A stretch of DNA of 64,000 bases from an uncultured Psychroserpens sp. (GTDB taxonomy: Bacteria > Bacteroidota > Bacteroidia > Flavobacteriales > Flavobacteriaceae): positions 1 through 64,000 of the forward strand of contig NZ_CANMRL010000005.1 of the NCBI RefSeq assembly GCF_947500255.1, read 5' to 3'. Shown here in pieces: positions 35,881-45,168 of the stretch; position 1 is the first letter of the stretch; each line of letters begins with the position of its first letter. Position numbers and translations under genes: made by a program. The notes beneath the pieces are model-generated. The model saw only the letters and a program-made list of their open reading frames with translations, did no database searches and was not told where the DNA came from.

Positions 35881-37839
35881 ATGGAACACAATTCAACATT
35901 TCCTATAAAACAAAATGAACTCGATATGCTTCGTGATGAAGCAACATCCTACATTAAAAGTATTCAGTGGGAACAAGGGCAACGTGCAAAAAATAAAGAT
36001 AAAGACGCTAAAGATGAGTCGATATTATTGTATTTGTCACGAGCTAAGGGAAATGGTGGAGCCGAAATAACGTCTGTATCCAAAACCATATTAGAACTAA
36101 AAAAAAGACTGTTGCCTGAGTCGATTGCTATTCCATTGCATCTTAACCAAACACTATATGCCGTTCAAGAAGGAATAACATTGGGGATTTGGATCAAAGA
36201 CAGTTATTATGACGCTTCCGGATTGTCAAGTTTAGCAGAGAACAAATCGGCTTTGGATAATTCTGGTCGACGTGAGTATGAAAGTAAAATGCAAACTGGT
36301 ACAGCGTTTATGTTATTTGCCACTGCCTACAAGATTTTACATGATTTAAAAACAGTTGCTTCCGACGATCTCAGTGTGATGAAGAATAAATTTGCAGGGA
36401 TTCCAGAGGTGTCTATTATGTCACCATTAAAAGGCATATCATGTGCGTTATTTTACTATGATAAATATTTAGGGCATCCAGAAATCATTAAATCTGATAA
36501 AGATGTCATCGATTTTACAGTGGTTTATTTTGAAGCTTTAATTGCAGAGATTCAAATGCGTAAAAGTAGCTTGGAGTATACCGAAACAGTTACGGATAGA
36601 ACCTATAAACTTGAGAAGTCAGATTTTGCAGTATCAGGTTGGGATAATGTATTTCAAGGTGCGGCAAAAAGTGTCGAATTTAATAAAATTCAATTCGAAC
36701 AAATTGTAGGTAATAGAGACGCAAAACATTTCGCACGTCGTTTAACAGAGCGCATGCTGAGCTACGATTTTGATGCTAAGAAAAATCCGTTCCAAGAATT
36801 GGGTGGTTTTATGCCAGTATTTATGGGCTATGGAATTCCTGGGACAGGTAAAAGTATGTTGATTGCAGCTATCGCAACACGACTAAAAGAACATTGTGAT
36901 AATTTAGACATCCCGTTTTTATTTCACCCAATGCCAGATACACTTATTTCGACCTTCCAAGGTGGATCAGCTGAAAAAATGGTAGAATGGATGAAGCCAT
37001 TACAAGATCCTTCAAAATTAATATTTGCACCAATTGATGATGCCGAAAATAACTTACAAGAACGTACAGCTCAAGGAGTCTCTGCTGGTGTAAAAGAGGT
37101 GATTGGTGTATTTCTAAGATATACAGAAGGTGCTTATGCGGTAAACTACGGAAATAGCTCAATTGGCTTGTTTACCAACTTACCAGAAATGTTAGATAAG
37201 GCTGTTATTTCTCGTGTTCAAGGCCGTTTTAAAATAGATGGTGCTCGTACCGAACATGACTTTTTAGATCAAGATCATTTGTGGTGGAGAAAATTAGATA
37301 CAACAATGCCAGATTTTGTAAATATGCAAGGGCCTAATGATTATAAATATCTTCAAGATCAAGGTTTGGCAAAAAATATGGGAGAAATCTTAAAAGTATC
37401 CGACAAGCCTACAGAAGAACGCGTATTAGAGGCTTATGATAAAGTTGAAAAACAATTTAAATCAACTGAACATTTGTTCTATGCTAATCTGTATAAAGAG
37501 ATTCAGAAATTATTTCCATTTTTCTCATCTCGTGATGTGCGTAATATACAAAGTGCAGTGTCGTTACGCTTAACCGACTTTGACTTGGAAAAAGATTGGT
37601 TTGAGAATCCAGAGATCTACTTTCAAAAAGACTATGAAACAAAGTTCAATATGCTTCAGGAATTAATGCGAGCGAATATGAAAGGTTTAGATTTCTCTGA
37701 AATTCGTCGCCAGGAAGTGGTGCGATATTTAGATAATGTGGCAACTATTGCAGACACAGACTTTAAGCGAAAAGTAGATGCGAGAATTAATCAGTTGAAT
37801 ATTGAAACGGAAGCTAGAGAGCAGTTTGGGAAAATATAA
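35881..37839 (+). CDS. AAA+ family ATPase (652 aa), core of uncharacterised cluster
   Basis: A cytoplasmic ATPase with one AAA+ module in the middle. Walker A is GIPGTGKS at about residues 318-325. The Walker B position reads KLIFAPIDDAENN, with Asp-Asp instead of Asp-Glu. A pore-loop-like STFQGGSAEK lies between them. A sensor-1/arginine-finger region follows (GLFTNLPEMLDKAVISRVQGRF). The N-terminal 300 residues and C-terminal 150 residues are helical and match no family that I know. It has 14 bp to the gene before it and 5 bp to the gene after. The likely role is ATP-driven remodelling of a partner protein, perhaps the coiled-coil or membrane proteins of the cluster. Confidence 0.85.
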   Translation: MEHNSTFPIKQNELDMLRDEATSYIKSIQWEQGQRAKNKDKDAKDESILLYLSRAKGNGGAEITSVSKTILELKKRLLPESIAIPLHLNQTLYAVQEGITLGIWIKDSYYDASGLSSLAENKSALDNSGRREYESKMQTGTAFMLFATAYKILHDLKTVASDDLSVMKNKFAGIPEVSIMSPLKGISCALFYYDKYLGHPEIIKSDKDVIDFTVVYFEALIAEIQMRKSSLEYTETVTDRTYKLEKSDFAVSGWDNVFQGAAKSVEFNKIQFEQIVGNRDAKHFARRLTERMLSYDFDAKKNPFQELGGFMPVFMGYGIPGTGKSMLIAAIATRLKEHCDNLDIPFLFHPMPDTLISTFQGGSAEKMVEWMKPLQDPSKLIFAPIDDAENNLQERTAQGVSAGVKEVIGVFLRYTEGAYAVNYGNSSIGLFTNLPEMLDKAVISRVQGRFKIDGARTEHDFLDQDHLWWRKLDTTMPDFVNMQGPNDYKYLQDQGLAKNMGEILKVSDKPTEERVLEAYDKVEKQFKSTEHLFYANLYKEIQKLFPFFSSRDVRNIQSAVSLRLTDFDLEKDWFENPEIYFQKDYETKFNMLQELMRANMKGLDFSEIRRQEVVRYLDNVATIADTDFKRKVDARINQLNIETEAREQFGKI

Positions 37840-37844
37840 GTGTC

Positions 37845-39080
37845 ATGAACAAGCTAAAAGCAGCAAATCTATATCGAAGTGAACTCATTCCAATATCTGG
37901 AAAGCTGGTAGAGCGTTATAATAAATGCTTACTAAAACTCGGCTTTACAGAAACTACGCTTACCCATTTTCATGTGGATGGTATTGGTTGGAGTCCTGAA
38001 GTAGCTGAAGAAAAAAACGACGAGAATTACTTGTGTAATGGCGAGTCTAATCCGCATGGTATTATCATTTCCCCTTTACAAAATAAAAAACCGGTCTATT
38101 TGCCATACCATACCTTCGACAGAGATATGATGGTGCAAGTGTTTAAAACACATGGTGATAAGATTAATGATATTACACGTGACTCGGCAATTTGTATAGA
38201 TTTCGATCAAAATATTGATGCATTTTATGAACCATTAGATGTGTTGAGATATGAAACTGTTACTATTAGATTCCACTTAATTGACAACCTCGATTATGTA
38301 AGAGAGGAACAATTGCAGCTCATTGAAAAATTTAAGCATGGCAATAACTTTATCGATGAGGATATTCACAATCAGCTTCTTGAATCGGCTAATAAATATG
38401 GCGATTTAAGAGAGCGTGATCTCAATTTGGAGGATATTAAATTTAAAACAGATTCGTTTTACACTAAATCTTTTGGAGGTGTTTATGTATTAAGAGATTT
38501 TATTTCTCCCATTGTTGTTTTCGAAAACAAAAAATGGTACAAAGAAGCTATTAAGGATACTGTGCAAGAAGTGATTATTTTTCATATCAAACAACCGCAA
38601 TTGATGGAAAAACTTAGAGATCACATCATCATTGCCTATGATTTAGAAGATATTGTCAATACCAAACGTTATGAGCGCATCAAAAAATTTGAATTTGCTC
38701 AATATTTAAAGGATACTAAGCACCCAATTAAAGATATTTTAAACGACCAATTACTATTTAAAAGTTATTTAAATAAGGTCGATATTAAAACGAGAAAGAA
38801 AGTAATGAGCGTAGAACGTTACTTGGAGAAACTCGAAAAAAGTAACGAGTATAAAATTTCAGATATTGTTGATAATGATTTATTTGAGGCGATGCATGAA
38901 CCACACTCAAGTTTACACCCAAAACATCAAGACCTTATTTGGAAACTTCTCATCAATATAGCACCAAAGGATGTCCTGTTTATGTATTGGTACGATAAGC
39001 AAGAGTTTTACAAGCAGTATGGCACTTGGGAAGAGTCATTACAAGACTGGGTTATTGAAACGATTAGTAACAATATTTAA
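37845..39080 (+). CDS. Protein of unknown function (411 aa), AAA+ cluster
   Basis: A soluble protein with no signal peptide or membrane helix. The N-terminal half contains FHVDGIGWSPEVAEEKND and GIIISPLQNKKPVYLPYHTFDRDMM. The middle is helical and charged, and the end is aromatic (FMYWYDKQEFYKQYGTWEESLQDWV). No catalytic motif is evident and I do not recognise the family. It starts 5 bp after the ATPase gene, the tightest spacing in the cluster. This suggests a stoichiometric partner of the ATPase. Confidence 0.7.
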   Translation: MNKLKAANLYRSELIPISGKLVERYNKCLLKLGFTETTLTHFHVDGIGWSPEVAEEKNDENYLCNGESNPHGIIISPLQNKKPVYLPYHTFDRDMMVQVFKTHGDKINDITRDSAICIDFDQNIDAFYEPLDVLRYETVTIRFHLIDNLDYVREEQLQLIEKFKHGNNFIDEDIHNQLLESANKYGDLRERDLNLEDIKFKTDSFYTKSFGGVYVLRDFISPIVVFENKKWYKEAIKDTVQEVIIFHIKQPQLMEKLRDHIIIAYDLEDIVNTKRYERIKKFEFAQYLKDTKHPIKDILNDQLLFKSYLNKVDIKTRKKVMSVERYLEKLEKSNEYKISDIVDNDLFEAMHEPHSSLHPKHQDLIWKLLINIAPKDVLFMYWYDKQEFYKQYGTWEESLQDWVIETISNNI

Positions 39081-39124
39081 GAAATTTAGACTAACTTTAT
39101 AAAGCATCAACTAAAACTACAACT

Positions 39125-39667
39125 ATGGGAACTGATATTATCATATTTATCGTAGCCGTTCTATTCGGAATTTTTATCTATTGGAGAGAATCTAATGGTA
39201 ATGGTGCGTATCGCTTTATTAATAAAATAGTCAATAGTAAAGAATTACAAATGAGTGCCGATAATCCAAAAGGATTTGTATATAAACAAGCATTCATCCC
39301 ACGACTAATTTTTATTGTAAGCATTGTTTTGATTGCTGCATTAATTCTCGAGTTTTTAACACCTATTTCGGTCTTTGCAAGTTATTATGGTGTGTCGGCA
39401 TTTGCATCTTTCGCCTCAGGCTCTCTATTAGGAACATATTTGGCTAATATAGTTATTAAATCAAGCAAAGTTATTGAAGAGCAAAGTGAATCTCTAGAAG
39501 ATAAGTTTGAAAATGTAGTTGAAAAAGGAAAGGAATTTATTGACGACCTAAAAACTAGAGACGCTAAAGTAGTCGAAGATACAAGTGAGGATATACAAAC
39601 TGAACCTGAACCTAAAGTGAATGAAAAGTCGGCTCGCGACCGATTGAAAGATAAGGGGCTAATGTAG
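39125..39667 (+). CDS. Membrane protein with cytoplasmic acidic tail (180 aa), AAA+ cluster
   Basis: One helix at residues 4-20, then a basic loop, and two more helices at about 57-77 and 80-108. A charged amphipathic helix follows (SESLEDKFENVVEKGKEFIDDLKTRD) with a tail ending ARDRLKDKGLM. There are no enzymatic motifs. It probably anchors a complex to the inner membrane. It lies 44 bp after the 411-aa gene and 45 bp before the next membrane protein. Confidence 0.7.
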   Translation: MGTDIIIFIVAVLFGIFIYWRESNGNGAYRFINKIVNSKELQMSADNPKGFVYKQAFIPRLIFIVSIVLIAALILEFLTPISVFASYYGVSAFASFASGSLLGTYLANIVIKSSKVIEEQSESLEDKFENVVEKGKEFIDDLKTRDAKVVEDTSEDIQTEPEPKVNEKSARDRLKDKGLM

Positions 39668-39712
39668 TTAGTTATTCCAAAATTGATGTAGAGTCCTTAC
39701 GAATTATAAATA

Positions 39713-41461
39713 ATGCTGCTCACAAAGCAGAATGTCAAAACTTATCAAATGATTAAATCTTACTGGAATAAAGGAAAGAAGCAAAAAACCATAACAATTA
39801 TAGTTGGTATTATCTTGCTCATTGCATTGTTTGTGCTTCGTGATGATTATCAACCGGCATTATTGTTTTTTAGAAAATTCATATTTATCATCATACTGAG
39901 TTTGGTTGTGCTATATTTTGGTTTAAGAAAATTTCGAAAAACTGCAAGCACAGGAAAACGCCTTGGAATTTTAGGATTACTTGCTGCATTTTTCGCTCTT
40001 CTTTATCTCGCTGGTTGGCATTTAGGCTTATATGATTATATGAAAACCTATAATGTATTCAATGATTTAAATAAAGTAGAAATCAACGAATTGCCATTAA
40101 CTCAAAATGAGCGCATTCAACCCTTACGAAATATCTTTTCGATGGCCAACGAAAGTGTAGGTGAGACCAAAGATGTATCCTTACCTCATTTGGTGCGTGT
40201 TGACAATGAAAATAAATGGACAATGGCTATTCAACCTTCTGAAAAATATATCATGCAGCGTATTAGCGATAATACCGAAGAAGTATTTGCAGTATCTAGT
40301 ACGACGCCTTTTCCGCGTTTTTCTGCCGAAAACCGTATTCCAGTAACATTTTCTATTGGAGAATCCTTAAAATTCAGCCGAAACACCTACAATGCTGTAG
40401 TACAACGTTTCAATCCATGGATGTTATTTAATTATGAGCCTAGCGATACATTTTATATTAAGAACGATTCAGGAGAATGGGTTCAAGTGGTAAGTTTGAT
40501 TAAATGGAAAGGTTTTTTCTTTCCTTATCCAACATTTGGAGGCGTGATGGTTATAGAAAGTGGAGAGCACGATTTTAATGATTACTTAGAACGTATTGCT
40601 ATTGGAAAGGGTACATTTATCGTTCCAGATGAGATGAAGAATTATCCGTATCTCACCAAACAAAATACGCTTGCCGAAAAAGTATCACGATTGCAAGCAG
40701 AATCGTTGAAATTTCTGGGTGGATTTAGTGATCCCTTACCATGGAATATGGAAACTGCGGTGAAAATTCCAATAATGCCAGAAGACCAAAATCAACAGCC
40801 TTTTGTTACCGATTTTGATTTTGCAGACTCTGAAAGTGATGCGTATAGCGGATTATATCATTGGTTTGGATTAGAACCTGTTGGTCTAGAGCGTACAAGT
40901 TTGAGTTATAGCGTATTTGTTCCTGCCGATGGTACAGATAAATTGTATTACTATGATCATGCGGCAAAAAAACAAGGGTATGCAGGTGTATCTGCCATGC
41001 CTTTAAAGATGATAGAATCTCGAAAAGAATTTGATTGGGATGCCAATAAGCCTGTAGAATTTAGACCTTATATTAAAGATATTGCTGGTCGTAAGCGTTT
41101 ATTCTTTTTAGGAACTGTTTCTGCAATAAATAAAGAAGGTCAATTTGATGGATCGGCTACACCAGATTTAGCACTCGTCGATAGTGAGTATCGTGATGTG
41201 ATTTGGATTGATGTAAAGCATCCAAGTACATGGGACAAAACTATTTACGAACAATTAGGTGAGGCGTGGCGCTCTAGTGAAGGTATTGGCTATTATTTTC
41301 AAGAAGACAAAACAGATGTTGATATTCTACAAGAGCAGATTCAAGAAAAATTTAAAGCCATTGACACCAGTGCTCATAATGAGGGAATTGATAAGAATAA
41401 AGCTGAAATTGAACGTCTCAAAAGAAAATTAGATTCATTGCAGGCTTTGGATGGGAATTAA
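39713..41461 (+). CDS. Large membrane-anchored protein of unknown function (582 aa), AAA+ cluster
   Basis: Three hydrophobic helices near the N terminus (about 26-42, 52-70 and 84-102) are followed by a soluble domain of about 450 residues, rich in aromatic beta-strand-like segments (GFFFPYPTFGGVMVIESGEHD, LYHWFGLEPVGLERTSLSYSVF). It ends with a short C-terminal coiled coil (NKAEIERLKRKLDSLQAL). An alternative start is the ATG at 39749 (MIKSYWNKG). The orientation of the large domain is uncertain; with three helices and a basic N terminus it could face the periplasm. It may be the membrane or envelope end of the AAA+ machine. Confidence 0.7.
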   Translation: MLLTKQNVKTYQMIKSYWNKGKKQKTITIIVGIILLIALFVLRDDYQPALLFFRKFIFIIILSLVVLYFGLRKFRKTASTGKRLGILGLLAAFFALLYLAGWHLGLYDYMKTYNVFNDLNKVEINELPLTQNERIQPLRNIFSMANESVGETKDVSLPHLVRVDNENKWTMAIQPSEKYIMQRISDNTEEVFAVSSTTPFPRFSAENRIPVTFSIGESLKFSRNTYNAVVQRFNPWMLFNYEPSDTFYIKNDSGEWVQVVSLIKWKGFFFPYPTFGGVMVIESGEHDFNDYLERIAIGKGTFIVPDEMKNYPYLTKQNTLAEKVSRLQAESLKFLGGFSDPLPWNMETAVKIPIMPEDQNQQPFVTDFDFADSESDAYSGLYHWFGLEPVGLERTSLSYSVFVPADGTDKLYYYDHAAKKQGYAGVSAMPLKMIESRKEFDWDANKPVEFRPYIKDIAGRKRLFFLGTVSAINKEGQFDGSATPDLALVDSEYRDVIWIDVKHPSTWDKTIYEQLGEAWRSSEGIGYYFQEDKTDVDILQEQIQEKFKAIDTSAHNEGIDKNKAEIERLKRKLDSLQALDGN

Positions 41462-41596
41462 TCTTCATTCTACTTTCAACTCAGAATAATATAACACGAC
41501 TAACATTTCTTACTTGATTGATAGGTGTTCTTCGCATATATATTAATAAAGATGTAACAAACCCTCCGGTTTTCAGACCTATATATAAAGTCTATT

Positions 41597-42091
41597 ATGG
41601 GCGGTTACATGGGATTTGGAATGGCGAAGTGGATTTACACACAGCGTCCGCAGAAAGCTTTTTCTAAAAAGAAATGCAAGCCTACATGCAATACATTGCC
41701 TACTTATAGTCGTCAATTTAAACTTCAACCTTCTAAACAAACAGGTCATTTTTATATCGTCATAAGCTTACTTCTTCTTGGATTGATATTTTCTGGATTT
41801 TATTTTAAAGCACCAGATTTTGTCGAACACTCCAATAAGATAAGTGTACAAAAGCTAGCCTATAATAAAAGTAGAGATAAAGAGGCATTTCAATTTTTAG
41901 TATCGTCTGGAACTAAAAGGTTGAAAAGAAATAATTTAAAGGCCGCATATTCAGAGTTTAAGTTGGCCTATGTTATTTATCCTGAAAATGAGCATTTGCA
42001 TCAGCTACTAGTTGAAACTCTCAGTGCTTTGTGTAAGGATGGAAATACCTATTGTGCTGATTTGGACAAAATATTAAGTCATTCACTTTAG
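41597..42091 (+). CDS. Single-pass membrane protein with TPR-like C-terminus (164 aa)
   Basis: The protein starts with a distinctive GGYMGFGMAKWIYTQRPQKAF segment, followed by a basic region with two Cys (KKKCKPTCNT) and one transmembrane helix at about residues 52-71. The C-terminal 60 residues look like a pair of TPR-type helices (FQFLVSSGTKRLKRNNLKAAYSEFKLAYVIYPENEHLHQLL). It lies 135 bp after the 582-aa gene, so it may or may not share its transcript. The end overlaps the convergent MarR-GNAT gene by 9 bp. The role is unknown; a docking protein of the same envelope complex is possible. Confidence 0.65.
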   Translation: MGGYMGFGMAKWIYTQRPQKAFSKKKCKPTCNTLPTYSRQFKLQPSKQTGHFYIVISLLLLGLIFSGFYFKAPDFVEHSNKISVQKLAYNKSRDKEAFQFLVSSGTKRLKRNNLKAAYSEFKLAYVIYPENEHLHQLLVETLSALCKDGNTYCADLDKILSHSL

Positions 42092-43036
42092 TCTCAATTC
42101 CATTTTAATATTGCTGCGCTCATAAGGGCTATCCTTTTCCAACTCTAGCTCTATAAACCCATATTTCTTATAAATATATATTGCATTTTCCAATATTGTG
42201 TTAGAGTAGAGCATAAGCGCTTTATGATTATTTGCTTTTGCAAAATCAATACAATGTTGCATTAAGTGCTGCCCGATTTTTTGCCCGCGTTGATTAGGTA
42301 AAACAGCCATTTTTGTCAATTCAAAAATCAAAGGCGTTTCTGTTGGCATTAAAGCCACAGTACCTAAAATAGTATCACCACGTTTGGCAAAAAAGATATG
42401 CCCTCCTTTGTTGATAATGTATGTGTCGGGTTTGCTCAAGACTTCCTCATCAAAAGACTCTACGTAGAAGTAGGTTTTAAGCCATTCTATATTTAGGTCA
42501 TAAAAGCTTTGAGCATATTGAACATCATAATTAATAATCTCAAAATTGTTGGAGACTTCCTTTTTTGCCATATTAATAATGGCTTCACTTAAGCTTTTAT
42601 GTTGCAATTTATCTTCCATCTTGTTGAGATGTTCTGTTAGCGAATTGGACGAATGTAAGGTATAATATTTGACAACTATGTCAATAGCTCTCCATAGAGG
42701 TTTCATACGAACGACCAGAGTTTCTCCTTTTTTTGACAAGGTTAATATCTTTTTTCTTTTATCTAATTTATCATTTTCTAGTTTGAGCAGGTCTTTAGAT
42801 ATAAGCTTATTTACTGCCTGAGTTATTGCTGGTTGTGACAGTTTTAAAGCTTTTTTGATTTCCACATTTGTCACTCCCTTTTTGTTTTGAATTATTTTTA
42901 TAACAGGAAATAAGTAAGGGTCAAAATCGATATTAAAATGATCGTAAGTATATTGAACCTCTTTCATAATGAAATCACTTAATCTCTTTAATCGGGATCC
43001 CAAAGCTAACTCGCTAAAACCTCTTAATGCATCCAT
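42083..43036 (-). CDS. Bifunctional MarR regulator fused to GNAT acetyltransferase
   Basis: A 317-residue two-domain protein. Residues 1-145 are a MarR-type winged helix (VTNVEIKKALKLSQPAITQAVNKLISKDLL, then a KRKKILTLSKKG wing). Residues 165-317 are a GNAT domain with the acetyl-CoA loop MAVLPNQRGQKIGQHLMQHC and NAIYIYKKYGF. Such fusions occur across bacteria, and the acetyltransferase is thought to modify a metabolite or protein under the same control. It lies 53 bp downstream of hutG in the same direction, which suggests a link to histidine or glutamate metabolism. Confidence 0.85.
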   Translation of the reverse strand: MDALRGFSELALGSRLKRLSDFIMKEVQYTYDHFNIDFDPYLFPVIKIIQNKKGVTNVEIKKALKLSQPAITQAVNKLISKDLLKLENDKLDKRKKILTLSKKGETLVVRMKPLWRAIDIVVKYYTLHSSNSLTEHLNKMEDKLQHKSLSEAIINMAKKEVSNNFEIINYDVQYAQSFYDLNIEWLKTYFYVESFDEEVLSKPDTYIINKGGHIFFAKRGDTILGTVALMPTETPLIFELTKMAVLPNQRGQKIGQHLMQHCIDFAKANNHKALMLYSNTILENAIYIYKKYGFIELELEKDSPYERSNIKMELRLK

Positions 43037-43089
43037 TGTATATATATTTATATAAGTACTTATGCAAATGTATAAAATATTTAATACAA

Positions 43090-44112
43090 TTAAAAGGATT
43101 CCCGCGCTCTGATAAAGTCAGTAATTAAATAGGAGATAAGTTTACCAACTTGAGTGGGCTGTTCTTGAGTAGGAGCAGCTTCACATATATGAAGATACGA
43201 CACCAGTTCCTGCTTTCCGAAGTAATGCACAAAAGCTCTGGCTTTATTTGTAGAAAAACCACTTGGAGTCATAGCGCTACTAGGTATATTCTGTATGGCA
43301 TCACAATCAATTTCTAAACCAAATGGCTTATCAGAGACATGATTTGAAGCGTTTTCCATTTCGGTATCAAAGTTAGTATCTCGCCTAATCATCATGCTTT
43401 CAAATGTGCTATATTGTATTTGCTTCAGTTTTTTTAAGGTTTTAAAACTAGTTTCAGATGTATAATTTTCGTGCAAACCAAAAACAAAGTAATTTTTCAA
43501 GAAACCTTCAGCATAAGCATAACTAAATCCGTTACCACTATGTCGACCTTCTTCAGCTCTAAAATCATGATGTGCATCAAAGTTTACAGCATTTATCGCC
43601 TTTTTAAGCGCCAATGAAGTGCCTTTAATATTTCCATAAGCATTATTATGACCACCACCAATAATAATTGGAATCTTACCTGCACTTACAATTTGCGAAA
43701 CGAGATAAGCCACAGATTCATCTATTTTTGATACTTTTTTCCGAGCTTTTTGAATGTCTTTTTTCTTGTTCTGATCTAACTTTTTTAGCTTTTCTTGATA
43801 AGAATCAAATTCCAAATGACCCAAAACCACTACTTTTTTTGCATGCGTATACGCATTACTTTGCACGTTTAACAAAATATTAATTGCAGCGTCCCAAGCC
43901 TTGGAAGTCCCAGTATTGCCGTAATTGGCGAAAACTCCAACGTCTTCTTTTATACCAAAAATGACATAGGTGACATCTAATTTTGATAGTTGTTCGTATA
44001 TATTGGAGAAGTCTGGAAACAACAAGACGTGTTCTCCAAATTTGGTCTCTTTAGGACGTTTGTTCAGAATATTATTTAATTCTGAATTCGTAAAAGGTTT
44101 TAAGTGTTCCAT
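43090..44112 (-). CDS. hutG: Formimidoylglutamase (arginase/ureohydrolase family)
   Basis: A 340-residue di-manganese ureohydrolase. Metal motifs are GGGHNNAYG, NFDAHHDFR and EIDCDAIQ, in the order expected for arginase-type enzymes. The third motif has Glu-Ile in place of the usual Ser-Leu. Together with hutI 1.6 kb away, the most likely role is hydrolysis of N-formimino-glutamate to glutamate and formamide, the last step of histidine breakdown. Agmatinase or arginase activity cannot be fully ruled out. The hutH and hutU genes are not in the window. Confidence 0.82.
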   Translation of the reverse strand: MEHLKPFTNSELNNILNKRPKETKFGEHVLLFPDFSNIYEQLSKLDVTYVIFGIKEDVGVFANYGNTGTSKAWDAAINILLNVQSNAYTHAKKVVVLGHLEFDSYQEKLKKLDQNKKKDIQKARKKVSKIDESVAYLVSQIVSAGKIPIIIGGGHNNAYGNIKGTSLALKKAINAVNFDAHHDFRAEEGRHSGNGFSYAYAEGFLKNYFVFGLHENYTSETSFKTLKKLKQIQYSTFESMMIRRDTNFDTEMENASNHVSDKPFGLEIDCDAIQNIPSSAMTPSGFSTNKARAFVHYFGKQELVSYLHICEAAPTQEQPTQVGKLISYLITDFIRARESF

Positions 44113-44223
44113 TTACAAAATTGATTAATTTTGATGTATTAAAAGTACAGTTTTTTTATTTTCGGCTTCAAATAAAATTGAAAGAATTAACTTTAAAATA
44201 ACTAGTAAACAAAACGTAAACTT

Positions 44224-45105
44224 ATGGACAATTCAAACAGTAAGAGTACAGGATTAAAAATTGCTTTAGGAATCCTTTTAGCATTATTTTTAGGTACAGG
44301 TTTTTATACATCAAAACTGTACAATGAGAAAAAAGAAAACGAGGCGACATTAACACGCGAAAAAGAGCAGGTAATGGCCGATTTAAGTACAATGGCAAAA
44401 CAGTATGATGTTGCTATTGGTGAAAACGAAGTTGCTAACGAGAAATTGTTAGGTGCTAGAGAACGTATTCAAGGCTTAATGGATTCTTTAAAAATATCTC
44501 AAAATAGTGTGAACAGCTTATGGAGATATAAAAAGAAATTTTTAGCACTACAGGACGAAATGGATGTTCTTATGGCTGAAAACGATAAGCTTAAGGTAGA
44601 GAACTCATTATTAGCATCTACATTAGATAGTACAAATGTGCAATTAGCTGAGCGTACTGTATTCACAGATTCACTTTTAGTGCAAAACACACAGTTGGCC
44701 GAAGTTGTAGAAAATGCAGCAGTATTGCAAACAACAGATCTTAAAGGATTTGGTGTGATTGAGAGAAGTTCTGGGAAATTGATTCCTACAGAAAGAGCAA
44801 GACGTAGTGATAAAATTAGAGTATGTTATACAGTGGCTAAGAACAGATTGGTTGGAGCAGGAGATAAAGAATTGTATGTTCAAGTGTTGGATCCAAAAAA
44901 CAATGTTTTAGGTGCTAATGAGCAAATTCAATTTGATGATACAGTATTGAATTACAGTTTGATTAGCAAGTTTAACTACGAAAATAGAAATTTAAATATT
45001 TGCGAGTTTGTGGCTCCAAATGAAGAGTTTGAGAAGGGACGATATGTCGTTAACGTTTTCAACAATAAAGAACTAGTATCTTCTTCAGAATTCACACTGA
45101 AGTAA
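44224..45105 (+). CDS. Membrane-anchored coiled-coil protein of unknown function (293 aa)
   Basis: A single N-terminal helix (residues 11-28, LKIALGILLALFLGTGFY) is followed by a periplasmic coiled coil (about 35-160, with EKKENEATLTREKEQVMADL and MDVLMAENDKLKVENSLLAS). A C-terminal beta domain of about 120 residues follows (KIRVCYTVAKNRLV, then ELYVQVLDPKNNVLG and RYVVNVFNNKELV). I recall similar conserved hypotheticals in flavobacteria but no function. It is transcribed alone between the two hut loci and has its own terminator at 45131. Confidence 0.7.
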   Translation: MDNSNSKSTGLKIALGILLALFLGTGFYTSKLYNEKKENEATLTREKEQVMADLSTMAKQYDVAIGENEVANEKLLGARERIQGLMDSLKISQNSVNSLWRYKKKFLALQDEMDVLMAENDKLKVENSLLASTLDSTNVQLAERTVFTDSLLVQNTQLAEVVENAAVLQTTDLKGFGVIERSSGKLIPTERARRSDKIRVCYTVAKNRLVGAGDKELYVQVLDPKNNVLGANEQIQFDDTVLNYSLISKFNYENRNLNICEFVAPNEEFEKGRYVVNVFNNKELVSSSEFTLK

Positions 45106-45130
45106 AAGAAACAATGGTTTAGGTTAGTTA

Positions 45131-45163
45131 AAATCCGGAGAGCTTTAGGTCTCCGGATTTTTT
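45131..45163. terminator. Terminator between convergent genes
   Basis: A perfect stem (AAATCCGGAGA with TCTCCGGATTT) and 8-base loop followed by T residues. The stem is GC-rich for this genome. Confidence 0.85.
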
Positions 45164-45168
45164 ATGTC

